Shown here piece by piece: positions 1 through 8,829 of a stretch of DNA of 64,000 nt. The first letter of the stretch is position 1, and every line of letters starts with the position of its first letter. Both the position numbers and the translations under genes were made by a program. The notes under the pieces are model-generated. The model worked only from the letters and a program-made list of their open reading frames with translations. It was not told the DNA's origin and did not search any database. Source of the stretch: Lachnoclostridium sp. UBA3262 (GTDB taxonomy: Bacteria; Bacillota; Clostridia; Lachnospirales; Lachnospiraceae); the NCBI GenBank assembly GCA_002362575.1, contig DEUM01000009.1, positions 51,429 to 115,428 on the forward strand. Reading direction: 5' to 3'.

Positions 1-1
1 C

Positions 2-1399
2 TGCGGCGAGAAGCCGCCGGTGTATTTTGCGTCAGATTATTTTGATAAAATGTATGAATGTGCGGTAAAGCTAATTGAGAAAGGGAAAGCGTTTGTTTGT
101 GATTTGTCGCCGGAAGAAATGAGAGAATACCGGGGTACGCTGACAGAGCCGGGAAAGAATAGCCCATACCGTGACCGTTCTGTGGAAGAAAATTTAAAGC
201 TGTTTGAGGAGATGAAGAACGGAAAGTGCGAGGATGGTTCCCGTGTGCTTCGTGCCAAGATAGATATGGCTTCTCCGAATATTAACATGAGGGATCCGAT
301 TCTTTACCGTGTTGCTCATCTTCATCATCACAATACAGGGGATAAATGGTGTATTTACCCAATGTATGACTTTGCCCACCCGATTGAAGATGCAGTGGAG
401 GGAATCACACACTCGATTTGTACACTTGAGTTTGAGGACCACAGACCGCTTTATGACTGGGTGGTGCGGGAATGTGAGTTTGAGATACCGCCGCGCCAGA
501 TTGAGTTTGCGAAAATGTATCTGACAAATGTGATTACCGGTAAACGATATATTAAGAAGCTGGTAGAGGACGGCATTGTGGATGGCTGGGATGATCCGCG
601 GCTTGTCACGGTAACGGCATTGCGCCGAAGGGGATATACGGCATCTTCCATTCGGAAGTTTATGGAATTATGCGGGGTGTCTAAGTCGAACAGCTCGGTT
701 GACTATGCTATGCTTGAGTATTGCATCCGGGAAGATTTGAAAATGACACAGCCCCGTATGATGGCAGTGTTAAATCCGATAAAATTGATTATTGACAACT
801 ACGAGGAAGGTAAGATAGAGTATCTCGATGTGCCGAATAATCAGGAAAATCCGGAGCTTGGGACGAGAAAAGTTCCATTTGCACGAGAACTTTATATTGA
901 GCGGGAGGATTTTATGATTGAGCCTCCCAGAAAATATTTCCGTCTGTTTCCCGGCAATGAGGTCCGCTTGATGAGTGCTTATTTTGTAAAGTGCGTGGAC
1001 TATAAGACCGATGAGGAGGGAAATGTAACGGAAGTGCATTGCACATATGATCCGGAGACAAAGAGTGGTTCCGGATTTACCGGACGAAAAGTAAAGGGGA
1101 CGATTCACTGGGTGGCTGCGCCTACTGCTGTGACGTCAGAGGTTCGTCTTTATGAAAACATAGTAGATGAGGAAAAAGGTGTGTACAATGAGGATGGGAC
1201 AGTAAATGTCAATCCAAATTCGCTGACAGTGCTGACAAATTGTTATATGGAGCCGGCATTGGCAGAGGCAAAGCCGGAAGATAAGTTCCAGTTTATGCGC
1301 ACTGGATTTTTCTGTGTGGATTCAAAAGATACGACAAAGGAGCATCTGGTGTTTAACCGGATTGTATCACTGAAAAGTTCGTATCGTCCAAATAAATAG
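2..1399 (+). CDS. glnS: Glutaminyl-tRNA synthetase, 5' end cut by window
   Basis: Class I aminoacyl-tRNA synthetase that charges tRNA-Gln with glutamine in the cytoplasm. The open frame runs in from the window edge, so the N-terminal part with the HIGH motif (about 100 residues) is missing. What remains matches GlnRS throughout: the stretch ASDYFD, the block GTLTEPGKNSPYRDRS, then RAKIDMASP, KWCIYPMYDFAHPIEDA and EGITHSICTLEF of the catalytic domain, followed by the beta-barrel anticodon-binding domain (GRKVKGTIHWVAAPTA). The place of the KMSKS loop reads VITGKR rather than the MSKR seen in E. coli. The stop is TAA; a DUF2225 gene follows after 37 bases in the same direction. Confidence 0.95.
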   Translation, partial: CGEKPPVYFASDYFDKMYECAVKLIEKGKAFVCDLSPEEMREYRGTLTEPGKNSPYRDRSVEENLKLFEEMKNGKCEDGSRVLRAKIDMASPNINMRDPILYRVAHLHHHNTGDKWCIYPMYDFAHPIEDAVEGITHSICTLEFEDHRPLYDWVVRECEFEIPPRQIEFAKMYLTNVITGKRYIKKLVEDGIVDGWDDPRLVTVTALRRRGYTASSIRKFMELCGVSKSNSSVDYAMLEYCIREDLKMTQPRMMAVLNPIKLIIDNYEEGKIEYLDVPNNQENPELGTRKVPFARELYIEREDFMIEPPRKYFRLFPGNEVRLMSAYFVKCVDYKTDEEGNVTEVHCTYDPETKSGSGFTGRKVKGTIHWVAAPTAVTSEVRLYENIVDEEKGVYNEDGTVNVNPNSLTVLTNCYMEPALAEAKPEDKFQFMRTGFFCVDSKDTTKEHLVFNRIVSLKSSYRPNK

Positions 1400-1436
1400 A
1401 ACTGGAAACTGTAGATTTAAAAAAGAAAGGAATTTG

Positions 1437-2276
1437 ATGATGGGAAATATTTTTGCTGGTCTTGAGAGTTTCGGGCTAAAGGGTGTTGAGGAAGTTGATG
1501 TTTTTCAGGAGAATGGAAATGAAAAGGGAGAAGCCTCTGACAAAAATGAACAGAAGAAGGAGTTTACCGAGGAGGATTTTATTTTTGAGAAGCATTATAC
1601 CTGCCCGGTTTGTGATAATGAGTTTAAAAGTAAAATGGTTCGTACCGGAAAAGTACGTCTGATTGGAGCAGATTCGGATTTGCGTCCGCGTTATCAGGGA
1701 GTCGACTCTCTGAAATATGATGCTATTTTATGTCCGAAATGTGGTTATGCAGCATTGAACCGGTATTTCAATTTTGTTATGGCTGGTCAGGCGAAAAGCA
1801 TCAAAGACAAGATTTCTACTAATTTTAAATATCAGCCGGAAGAAGGCAAGATATACACGTATGATGACGCCATTGCCAGACATAAAATGGCACTGCTGAA
1901 TACGGTAGTAAAGAGCGGAAAGAACAGCGAACGCGCTTATACCTGCCTGAAGCTGGCGTGGCTGTGCCGTGGTAAGCGGGAACTGCTTATGCAGGGCGAG
2001 CATACCAAGGAAGAACTTACAGATTTGACGTCAGAGGAAAAAGAATTGTTAGTAAATGCCTTTGAGGGATTTGAGGTTGCTTTCGGTAAGGAAGATTTTC
2101 CGATGTGCGGTATGGACCAGTACACGATGATGTATCTGCTGGCAGAGATGGCAAGACGAATCGGACGTGTGGATGAGGCAAAGCGTTATGTGTCTAAGGT
2201 ACTGGTAGCACGGGATGCACAGCAGAGAATTAAAGATAAAGCGTTTGACTTGAAAGAGAAATTGCAAGGCAAATAG
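1437..2276 (+). CDS. DUF2225 family zinc-ribbon-like protein
   Basis: Conserved Firmicutes protein of about 280 residues with no established function. An acidic, low-complexity N-terminus of about 45 residues precedes a region with two CxxC pairs (CPVC near residue 57, CPKC near 100), which probably bind one zinc ion, followed by a helical, TPR-like second half (KYQPEEGKIYTYDDAIARH and onward). Three possible starts lie together (TTG 1434, ATG 1437, ATG 1440); the GAAAGG box ending near 1431 favours one of the ATGs. It sits downstream of glnS and is followed by two hairpins. Confidence 0.85.
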   Translation: MMGNIFAGLESFGLKGVEEVDVFQENGNEKGEASDKNEQKKEFTEEDFIFEKHYTCPVCDNEFKSKMVRTGKVRLIGADSDLRPRYQGVDSLKYDAILCPKCGYAALNRYFNFVMAGQAKSIKDKISTNFKYQPEEGKIYTYDDAIARHKMALLNTVVKSGKNSERAYTCLKLAWLCRGKRELLMQGEHTKEELTDLTSEEKELLVNAFEGFEVAFGKEDFPMCGMDQYTMMYLLAEMARRIGRVDEAKRYVSKVLVARDAQQRIKDKAFDLKEKLQGK

Positions 2277-2324
2277 AGTGCGGCTGAAAAGCGCGCACTC
2301 TTGAAGAACGGCAGAGCCGTTCTT
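2276..2324. terminator. Two hairpins between convergent genes
   Basis: Two inverted repeats lie between the stop of the DUF2225 gene and the convergent DUF6062 gene: GAGTGCG at 2276-2282 with CGCACTC at 2294-2300, and AAGAACGGC at 2304-2312 with GCCGTTCTT at 2316-2324 (9 bp, 3-base loop). The position suggests bidirectional termination, but the T-run after the second hairpin is poor. Confidence 0.55.
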
Positions 2325-2326
2325 GC

Positions 2327-3058
2327 TTATTTGGAGCCACTGTCATCCGGCAGTATTCCGTTTACTTTTGTCATAGCCCGCGGCAGGGCGTCCTTTGAGG
2401 TTTTCCATGGGGCGTCTGTGTTGCGGTAGTCAAATTTGTCGATGAACCACGAAACCTCATCCTGCATCCGCTTAAAGTTATCAAGAAAGATTTTATTCAA
2501 GTCCGTGGTAAAATCCTTCAGAGTCTGTCCGCTCAAATAGCGTGGAGCCATTTCAAATAGCAGTCCATAATGTTCTAAGCAGAATCCTCTGCAGTTTTTA
2601 AATTTCTTTCGGAACTCCATATCTTTTTCGTACAGATGCAGAGTAGTAACCAGATAGCGCTCAAAGGTGTTTTTGATGCGCTCGCAGATAAAGCAGGAAT
2701 GAGATGTTTTCTCTGTATATTCGTACAGGGCGGAACCCGTTTTTTTGGAAAACAGTCCGCTAGAGGAAGAACGCCCTTTTTTCTGTAGTTTCTCGATTTC
2801 TTTTATTATATGCTGCATATGAGTATTTAAAATCAGAGCAAGTCCGAGTCGGTTTTCAAAATCATACATCATCTGCATGTGTTCTTTGCAGAATCCGACT
2901 TTGTCCGTTGTCAGCCGGATATCGTCCTCCATGTAGCTTGGACCCATGGCAAAGGCAACATTGTCATCTGCCAGTTTTTTCTTCATCGCGCAGATGGGAC
3001 ATTCGCAGGGAATATCAAATATATCGTTGACGGGTATATCATACAGAATTTCTTTCAT
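2327..3058 (-). CDS. DUF6062 family protein
   Basis: Cysteine- and histidine-rich protein of 243 residues known in Clostridia only as DUF6062. It is built as two similar halves: CECPIC near residue 18 followed by GFCKEH near 55, then CFICER near 121 followed by GFCLEH near 157. The repeat of a CxxC-type pair with a CxxH pair suggests two metal sites, but this is inference. No membrane segment is seen. The start ATG has GGAGG upstream on the minus strand. It is transcribed away from groES, with a separate promoter. Confidence 0.8.
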   Translation of the reverse strand: MKEILYDIPVNDIFDIPCECPICAMKKKLADDNVAFAMGPSYMEDDIRLTTDKVGFCKEHMQMMYDFENRLGLALILNTHMQHIIKEIEKLQKKGRSSSSGLFSKKTGSALYEYTEKTSHSCFICERIKNTFERYLVTTLHLYEKDMEFRKKFKNCRGFCLEHYGLLFEMAPRYLSGQTLKDFTTDLNKIFLDNFKRMQDEVSWFIDKFDYRNTDAPWKTSKDALPRAMTKVNGILPDDSGSK

Positions 3059-3105
3059 AGACAGCCTCCATTTATATTAAGTATTATTTTGATATCATTA
3101 TCTTT

Positions 3106-3134
3106 ATCATAGCATAAGAGATAAAAAATTGAAA
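3106..3134 (-). promoter_or_regulatory. Putative sigma-A promoter of the DUF6062 gene
   Basis: On the minus strand, TTTCAA (3129-3134) and TATGAT (3106-3111) are separated by 17 bases, about 50 bases upstream of the DUF6062 start. The -35 match is only moderate. Confidence 0.4.
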
Positions 3135-3222
3135 CAAGTTAAAAATTTAAGAAAAAGAGAGAATAAATGAGTAATAATGAGAATATATTATAAAATACTA
3201 GGATATTGAAAAAGAAGAGACT

Positions 3223-3251
3223 TTGCATTTCTATTCATTATTGCATATTAT
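3223..3251 (+). promoter_or_regulatory. groESL sigma-A promoter
   Basis: TTGCAT (3223-3228) and TATTAT (3246-3251) are separated by 17 bases. Transcription would start near 3258, just before the CIRCE repeat, the usual arrangement for HrcA control. Confidence 0.75.
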
Positions 3252-3263
3252 AGAGCCAATGGG

Positions 3264-3290
3264 TTAGCACTCAATATCAAGGAGTGCTAA
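3264..3290 (+). promoter_or_regulatory. CIRCE operator (HrcA binding site)
   Basis: Perfect inverted repeat TTAGCACTC (3264-3272), 9-base spacer, GAGTGCTAA (3282-3290). This is the canonical CIRCE element bound by the heat-shock repressor HrcA. It lies between the groESL promoter and the groES start; hrcA itself is not in this window. Confidence 0.97.
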
Positions 3291-3320
3291 CAAACAAAAA
3301 AAGAAATGGAGGAATATATC

Positions 3321-3605
3321 ATGAAGTTAGTACCATTAGGTGACAGAGTTGTATTAAAGCAGTTAGATGCAGAAGAAACTACGAAGTCCGGTATTATATT
3401 GCCGGGACAGGCGCAGGAAAAACCACAGCAGGCAGAAATTGTTGCGGTAGGACCGGGTGGAATGGTAGACGGAAAAGAAGTAAAAATGGAAGTAAAAGCC
3501 GGCGATAAAGTAATTTATTCTAAATATGCTGGTACGGATGTTAAATTAGAAGATGAAGAATATGTAATTGTAAAGCAAAGTGATATTTTAGCAATTGTAG
3601 AGTAA
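3321..3605 (+). CDS. groES: Co-chaperonin GroES
   Basis: GroES, 94 residues, caps the GroEL ring during ATP-driven folding of cytosolic proteins. It begins with MKLVPLGDRVVLKQ and contains the mobile-loop region EETTKSGIILPG. An in-frame ATG lies 15 bases upstream at 3306, but GGAGGA at 3308-3313 is clearly the ribosome binding site for the ATG at 3321, giving the normal family length. First gene of the CIRCE-controlled operon; groEL follows after 21 bases. Confidence 0.97.
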   Translation: MKLVPLGDRVVLKQLDAEETTKSGIILPGQAQEKPQQAEIVAVGPGGMVDGKEVKMEVKAGDKVIYSKYAGTDVKLEDEEYVIVKQSDILAIVE

Positions 3606-3626
3606 GCATTAGGAGGGAAATGAGAC

Positions 3627-5252
3627 ATGGCAAAGGAAATTAAGTTTGGCGCAGATGCCAGAGCTGCATTGGAAGCAGGCGTAAACAAATTATCGGACAC
3701 TGTCCGCATTACATTAGGACCAAAAGGAAGAAACGTTGTTTTAGATAAATCATTCGGTGCACCGCTGATTACAAATGACGGTGTGACGATTGCAAAGGAA
3801 GTAGAGTTAGAGGATCCGTTTGAGAATATGGGCGTTCAGCTTGTAAAAGAAGTGGCAACAAAAACAAATGATGTTGCCGGAGACGGTACGACAACTGCTA
3901 CCGTACTTGCACAGGCAATGATAAATGAAGGGATGAAAAACCTTGCTGCCGGTGCGAACCCGATTATTCTCCGCAAAGGTATGAAAAAGGCAACAGAGAC
4001 AGCAGTGGATTCCATTCAGAAGATGAGCTCTAAATTGACCGGTAAGGAGCAGATTGCCAAGGTTGCCGCTATTTCCGCAGGAGATGAAAAGGTTGGCGAT
4101 ATGGTTGCTGATGCGATGGAAAAGGTTTCCGGTGATGGCGTCATTACCATTGAGGAGTCAAAGACAATGAAAACCGAGCTGGATATGGTAGAAGGTATGC
4201 AGTTTGACCGTGGTTATGTGTCTGCATATATGGCTACGAACATGGATAAAATGGAGGCAGAGCTGGATACACCATATATTCTGATTACAGATAAGAAGAT
4301 TTCTAACATACAGGAGATTCTTCCACTGTTAGAGCAGGTTATGCAGGCGAGTGCAAGACTTCTCATTATTGCTGAGGATGTTGAAGGTGAGGCACTCAGT
4401 ACATTGGTTATCAACAAGCTTCGCGGTACATTCAATGTTGTTGCTGTAAAAGCACCGGGTTATGGTGACAGAAGAAAGGAAATGTTGAAAGACATTGCCA
4501 TTCTGACCGGCGGCGAAGTGATTTCTGAAGAATTAGGATATGACTTAAAAGAGGTAACAATGGACCAGCTTGGACGTGCGAAGTCCGTTAAGGTTCAGAA
4601 GGAAAATACAATAATCGTAGACGGTGAAGGTGATAAATCTGAAATCGAAGCACGTATTGCTCAGATTAAGACTCAGATTGACGAGACAACGTCTGATTTT
4701 GACCGTGAAAAATTACAGGAGAGACTTGCTAAGCTGGCAGGTGGTGTTGCAGTTATCCGCGTAGGTGCTGCAACAGAGACGGAAATGCAGGAGGCAAAAC
4801 TCCGCATGGAGGATGCTCTGGCTGCTACGAGAGCTGCAGTAGAGGAAGGAATTATTTCCGGTGGTGGTTCTGCTTATATCCATGCAAGCAAGGATGTTGC
4901 CAAGATGGCTGCTGAGCTTGAAGGAGACGAGAGGACAGGTGCTAACATTATATTGAAGGCACTGGAGGCTCCGCTTCGCAGAATTGCGGAGAACGCAGGT
5001 TTAGAAGGCTCTGTCATCATTGATAAGGTTCGTGCCGGTGAGCCGGGACTGGGATTTGACGCATTGACAGAGGAATATGTAAATATGGTAGATTCCGGTA
5101 TTCTGGATCCTGCCAAGGTAACAAGAAGTGCATTACAGAATGCGACAAGTGTTGCTTCTACCTTATTGACAACCGAGTCAGTAGTTGCTAATATTAAAGA
5201 TGAAACACCTGCTATGCCGGCCGGTGGCGCAGGCATGGGAGGAATGATGTAA
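3627..5252 (+). CDS. groEL: Chaperonin GroEL
   Basis: 60-kDa chaperonin of 541 residues, normal length for the family, forming the double ring that folds client proteins with GroES and ATP. Visible hallmarks are AKEIKFGADARAAL at the start, the ATP-binding NDVAGDGTTTATVLAQ near residue 82, the apical domain in the middle, and the C-terminal Gly-Met tail GGAGMGGMM. The ribosome binding site AGGAGGG lies 10 bases before the ATG. The TAA stop is part of a long inverted repeat that continues into the spacer. Confidence 0.98.
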   Translation: MAKEIKFGADARAALEAGVNKLSDTVRITLGPKGRNVVLDKSFGAPLITNDGVTIAKEVELEDPFENMGVQLVKEVATKTNDVAGDGTTTATVLAQAMINEGMKNLAAGANPIILRKGMKKATETAVDSIQKMSSKLTGKEQIAKVAAISAGDEKVGDMVADAMEKVSGDGVITIEESKTMKTELDMVEGMQFDRGYVSAYMATNMDKMEAELDTPYILITDKKISNIQEILPLLEQVMQASARLLIIAEDVEGEALSTLVINKLRGTFNVVAVKAPGYGDRRKEMLKDIAILTGGEVISEELGYDLKEVTMDQLGRAKSVKVQKENTIIVDGEGDKSEIEARIAQIKTQIDETTSDFDREKLQERLAKLAGGVAVIRVGAATETEMQEAKLRMEDALAATRAAVEEGIISGGGSAYIHASKDVAKMAAELEGDERTGANIILKALEAPLRRIAENAGLEGSVIIDKVRAGEPGLGFDALTEEYVNMVDSGILDPAKVTRSALQNATSVASTLLTTESVVANIKDETPAMPAGGAGMGGMM

Positions 5253-5386
5253 CCACCTGATGAAAAAACGCAGTTTTTTCATCTGCACCGTACCGTATGG
5301 TACGGTGCAGGAAAATCGCTTCAAAGAGAATATGAAGCACCCCGATAGGGGTGGTTCATATTCTCGTGCGATTTTTCAGGTGGTTA
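5250..5386 (+). repeat. Nested inverted repeats after groEL (multi-branched fold)
   Basis: An outer 11-bp perfect stem joins 5250-5260, which includes the groEL stop codon, to 5376-5386. It encloses three hairpins: 5259-5269 with 5273-5283; a perfect 12-bp stem 5283-5294 with 5299-5310 around loop GTAT; and a long nested stem from about 5311 to 5376 built from three paired blocks (AAAATCGC/GCGATTTT, GAGAATATGAA/TTCATATTCTC, CACCCC/GGGGTG). The last two could end groESL transcription, though there is no long terminal T-run after the whole structure. Confidence 0.7.
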
Positions 5387-5433
5387 TGAGCACGAACCGA
5401 AGGGGAGTGCGAATAACAGGTGGTTATGAGCAC
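5377..5433 (+). repeat. 17-base direct repeat, 40-base period
   Basis: CAGGTGGTTATGAGCAC occurs at 5377-5393 and again at 5417-5433. The first copy provides the 3' arm of the outer stem around the groEL stop codon, so the second copy could compete for the same partner at 5250-5260. Confidence 0.75.
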
Positions 5434-5462
5434 AACTACGAAAACAGATAGGAGAGTTCTTA

Positions 5463-5960
5463 ATGGAACAATCATACGCAGAAGCAAATGCGAAAAAGAA
5501 AACGACAGCAGCTACCGTTGCACTAAAAATTATTTTAGTCCTTATTGTTATCATAATCTTTATGGCTTCATTTTTGAGCCGGTTTGTACTGTTAGCCGGC
5601 GTGGCAGCAGGAGTTGCCCTCATCTGGTATTGGCCAAGATTTAAGGTAGAATGGGAATATGTTTATTGCGACGGACAGCTTGATTTTGATATGATACAGG
5701 GCGGAGAAAAGCGCAAGCATATATTGCGGCTGGAGATTGAGGACGCCGATGTCATCGCTCCATGGGACTCGCCAAAGATGGATGGATACCGGCATCTTCC
5801 GGTCAAAGACTATTCTTCCCTCAGACAGGAAGCGAATGTGTACGCGCTGGCAACCAGAATGGAAGGACAGGAGGAAAAGGTTGTCATCAAGTTTGAGCCG
5901 ACTGACCGGATGCTTGACATGATGTACACGAAATGTCCGAATATTGTAGAAAAGAAATAG
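5463..5960 (+). CDS. Membrane protein, DUF6106-like
   Basis: Protein of 165 residues. A charged N-terminus (KKK near residue 12) leads to two close hydrophobic segments at about 19-38 and 41-56, then a soluble domain with strand-like sequence (VEWEYVYCDGQLDFDMIQGG) facing the cytoplasm or surface. It resembles uncharacterised Lachnospiraceae proteins labelled DUF6106; I recognise the EYVYCDGQLDFD signature but cannot check the assignment. GGAGAG upstream supports the ATG. The function is unknown. Confidence 0.65.
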   Translation: MEQSYAEANAKKKTTAATVALKIILVLIVIIIFMASFLSRFVLLAGVAAGVALIWYWPRFKVEWEYVYCDGQLDFDMIQGGEKRKHILRLEIEDADVIAPWDSPKMDGYRHLPVKDYSSLRQEANVYALATRMEGQEEKVVIKFEPTDRMLDMMYTKCPNIVEKK

Positions 5961-6106
5961 TTAAAATAATAGACAGAAAAAATATATTATTAAAAATCTT
6001 CCCTTTATAATCTTTAGAGTGAAAACAGTTAAACAGTTTGTTTTGCAATTTGTTTGTGGGTTATTCAGGGGAGATTTTGTGATTTTTAATATACAAAATT
6101 TCCTGT

Positions 6107-6135
6107 TTGGAAATCCTCTGTCTGTGTGGTATAAT
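6107..6135 (+). promoter_or_regulatory. Promoter of the surface protein-kinase genes
   Basis: TTGGAA (6107-6112), 17-base spacer, TATAAT (6130-6135), with TG one base before the -10 (extended -10). It lies about 34 bases before the proposed start and drops the long N-terminal extension that a GTG at 6019 would give. Confidence 0.75.
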
Positions 6136-6168
6136 GAATATCAATATGTAAAACAGGAGATGAAAGAA

Positions 6169-8829
6169 TTGGAAAAAAGACTGGCGATTACTCTTATTTT
6201 TATACTTTTTATGGGAATTGTTTTTCCATATATGCCTTCTGTGGCAGAGGAAACAGGGGCAGAGCGTATTACGATGACAGAGCTTTACAATAAAAGGGCT
6301 TCACTGATGGCAGAACAGGGAATGACTGTGACGATTTCATCTGCTGAAGAGATGGATATGTGGTCTAAATACTCAAATAGTAGAACGGCAAAAAATCCCA
6401 GTCTGTCAGGGGTAACAGTAGAGCTTTTGCAGGATATAAGATATTCTCCATATACATTTTCTTATAATGAAATGTCTGGACGGTTTGGCATTTATTCTTA
6501 TGGGGAGTTAAAGGCGGCTTACGATGTAGAACGGGGGGTGTTCCGTTCTGATTTTTCGTCTGATGATGAGATAAATTTACCTAAAGATTGGAAGTTTTGG
6601 GATCCGATTACCCAATTTGACGGAACCTTTGATGGAAATGGTCATTATATTGCCGGTTTACAGCAGAATGATGATGCTAGCTATTTTAAGACAGGGATGC
6701 TTTTTATTAAGCTGGGTGGTTGTGTGAAAAATCTGAAGCTGTCACAGTGTTATCTTAGTGGGCTACAAGACTACATAGGTGGCTATGGGGGTGCAATCTG
6801 TGGTGTTTTACATGGCACAATAGAAAATTGCCATACTTCTGATATGTATATCAGTAGTAATAATTATATGGGTATAATTGGCGGATTAGTGGGAGTAATA
6901 CAGGACGGAGGTATGGTAACAGTTTGTTCAGCAGAAACGTATATGCATGGTAACGGTGGGGATGTGGAGACCAATGGAGGTGCGATGGGCGGACTGGTGG
7001 GAGAAATATATAATGGGGGTACGGTAACGGATTGTTCGGCAGAAACACATATGTATGGTACAAGAGCATGTGGGATGGGTGGACTGGTTGGAATAATATA
7101 TACAGATCTGGATACGAATACAGATAGCGGTATTGAAATAAAAAGGAATTATGTATCAGGATTGATTCATAGTAATCCTAGTTTAGTTGAGTGTACGGGC
7201 GGGATAATTGGGAAAATCGCAGTTTCGAATTCCGCTTACAAGGGAGTGCATGAAGAAATAGAAGACTGTGTAAGTGAGATGGATATACAGTGGCAGCGGT
7301 GGGATTCGCTTGTGGAGGAAGATTATAGGTATAGGGGGGGATATAATGGTGGGATTGTTGGGTATTGTGAATCGGGAGACTGGTCTATTCTAAACTGCGA
7401 GAACCGGGGGACACTATCAGGAGGAGTTTGGTTAGGGGGGATTGCGGGAAAGGTAGACAGTATGTTTATTAACCAGTGCAGAAATGCGGGAAATATAAGA
7501 GGAAACTGTACTATAGGCGGTATTGTGGGGGAGTCATCGAACCTTGTGGCAATTGCAAATACAGAAAACATGGGAGACGTCACATGGGAAATAAAGAAAG
7601 GGTATAAAAATACTGGAAGAGCATATCTTGGGGGAATGGTAGGAAATAGTGAGGGGAAACTGAAGGTTTCCAATAGCTTTGTTGATGGGAATGTTACGGT
7701 CAATGCAGATAAGATAAATGATGTAATGGCGGGAGGCATTATAGGCTATTTTTGTAATTTTGAGGATGATTCGATTTCAAATAATCTCTGTGCTTATATG
7801 ACGGTTGACGGGGAGAACGGTAACATTCTTTGCGGCTCTGCAAACATAGATGATCCTTTAAAATTGGTGGATGTCTATTATCCGGGAGAGAATGTGGATT
7901 CACAGTGTGAGAGTTTAAATGAGTGGGTAAGGACAAAATGTGAAGGAGAGTATAATTATGCTTATATAGACGGGAAGGAAACTTTCCCCTATGTGAAATG
8001 GATTTTGAAACAGGGAGTTCCGAGACTACAGTTAGAGTATCTCACCAAACCGGAAAAGCCGGATCCGATTGTATTGCCTGAGCTGACGCCGCCTCCAACG
8101 GTAACTCCAAAGCCTGCAACTCCGACTCCAACGATAACTCCAAAGCCGACCGTACCTGCAACGCTGGCGCCAACACAAACATCGACTGCGCCGGATTCGA
8201 CACGGACGCCGCTGCCAATAACAGAGACAAAAAAGCCGGCGCCATCCGCCATACCGGCTGTGACGGGAATTAAAATAAAGGTAACGAGAGACGCCGCCCT
8301 GACCATTCAATGGAAACCGACGGCAGGAGTGTCCGGCTATTCGGTTTATCGCTCAAACAAGAAAAAATCAGGATACCGGGAGATTTCAAGCGTACCGTCC
8401 GGAAAACAAAAATGGCGGGACAGGTCAGTGAAAGAGAAGCATACCTATTATTATCGTGTGGCTGCCTATCGGATAGTTCAGGGAAGGAAAGTGTACGGAG
8501 TCAATTCTAATCCTCAGAAAATCAAAGTGAAGCTGCGGGCTCCGGTAATTTCACTTAAAAAGAAAAAAAGCGGGAGCGGGCAGCGGTATATACAGATAAA
8601 GATAAGAAAGAAACGGGTTTCACAGGTGGAACTGTGGGTTAAAAAGGGAAAGAAGCCATTCCGGCGGATGAAGCTGCATGGAGTGGCGAAAAAGAAGAAA
8701 ACGAATACAATTAACCTGCGGTATAAACCGGAGGGTAAGAAGCTGCATGTTCGAGCCAGAATCATTCAAAAAAAGAAGAAAAAGCGGTATAAGAGTTACT
8801 ATTCAAAAACGAAAAGGATTCGGATATAA
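6169..8829 (+). CDS. Secreted GLUG-repeat and fibronectin III-like surface protein
   Basis: Probable secreted protein of 886 residues. A TTG start at 6169 with AGGAG nine bases upstream gives a classic signal peptide (MEKRLAITLIFILFMGIVFP). The ATG at 6160 is also in frame but abuts the AGGAG. The first two thirds hold at least seven GLUG-type repeats (GGLVGVI, GGLVGEI, GGLVGII, GGIVGY, GGIAGK, GGIVGE, GGMVGN), expected to form a beta-helix-like surface fold. A Pro/Thr-rich linker follows (about 8050-8240), then a fibronectin type III-like domain (GIKIKVTRDAALTIQWKPT) and a very lysine-rich C-terminus. No LPxTG anchor is seen. The stop overlaps the kinase start by one base, implying translational coupling. 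Confidence 0.8.
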   Translation: MEKRLAITLIFILFMGIVFPYMPSVAEETGAERITMTELYNKRASLMAEQGMTVTISSAEEMDMWSKYSNSRTAKNPSLSGVTVELLQDIRYSPYTFSYNEMSGRFGIYSYGELKAAYDVERGVFRSDFSSDDEINLPKDWKFWDPITQFDGTFDGNGHYIAGLQQNDDASYFKTGMLFIKLGGCVKNLKLSQCYLSGLQDYIGGYGGAICGVLHGTIENCHTSDMYISSNNYMGIIGGLVGVIQDGGMVTVCSAETYMHGNGGDVETNGGAMGGLVGEIYNGGTVTDCSAETHMYGTRACGMGGLVGIIYTDLDTNTDSGIEIKRNYVSGLIHSNPSLVECTGGIIGKIAVSNSAYKGVHEEIEDCVSEMDIQWQRWDSLVEEDYRYRGGYNGGIVGYCESGDWSILNCENRGTLSGGVWLGGIAGKVDSMFINQCRNAGNIRGNCTIGGIVGESSNLVAIANTENMGDVTWEIKKGYKNTGRAYLGGMVGNSEGKLKVSNSFVDGNVTVNADKINDVMAGGIIGYFCNFEDDSISNNLCAYMTVDGENGNILCGSANIDDPLKLVDVYYPGENVDSQCESLNEWVRTKCEGEYNYAYIDGKETFPYVKWILKQGVPRLQLEYLTKPEKPDPIVLPELTPPPTVTPKPATPTPTITPKPTVPATLAPTQTSTAPDSTRTPLPITETKKPAPSAIPAVTGIKIKVTRDAALTIQWKPTAGVSGYSVYRSNKKKSGYREISSVPSGKQKWRDRSVKEKHTYYYRVAAYRIVQGRKVYGVNSNPQKIKVKLRAPVISLKKKKSGSGQRYIQIKIRKKRVSQVELWVKKGKKPFRRMKLHGVAKKKKTNTINLRYKPEGKKLHVRARIIQKKKKKRYKSYYSKTKRIRI

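Noticed and set aside
7989..8310. Long minus-strand frames rich in Gly/Val or Arg/Tyr opposite the Pro/Thr linker
   Set aside because: They are mirror images of the proline-threonine repeats of the surface protein and lack binding sites.
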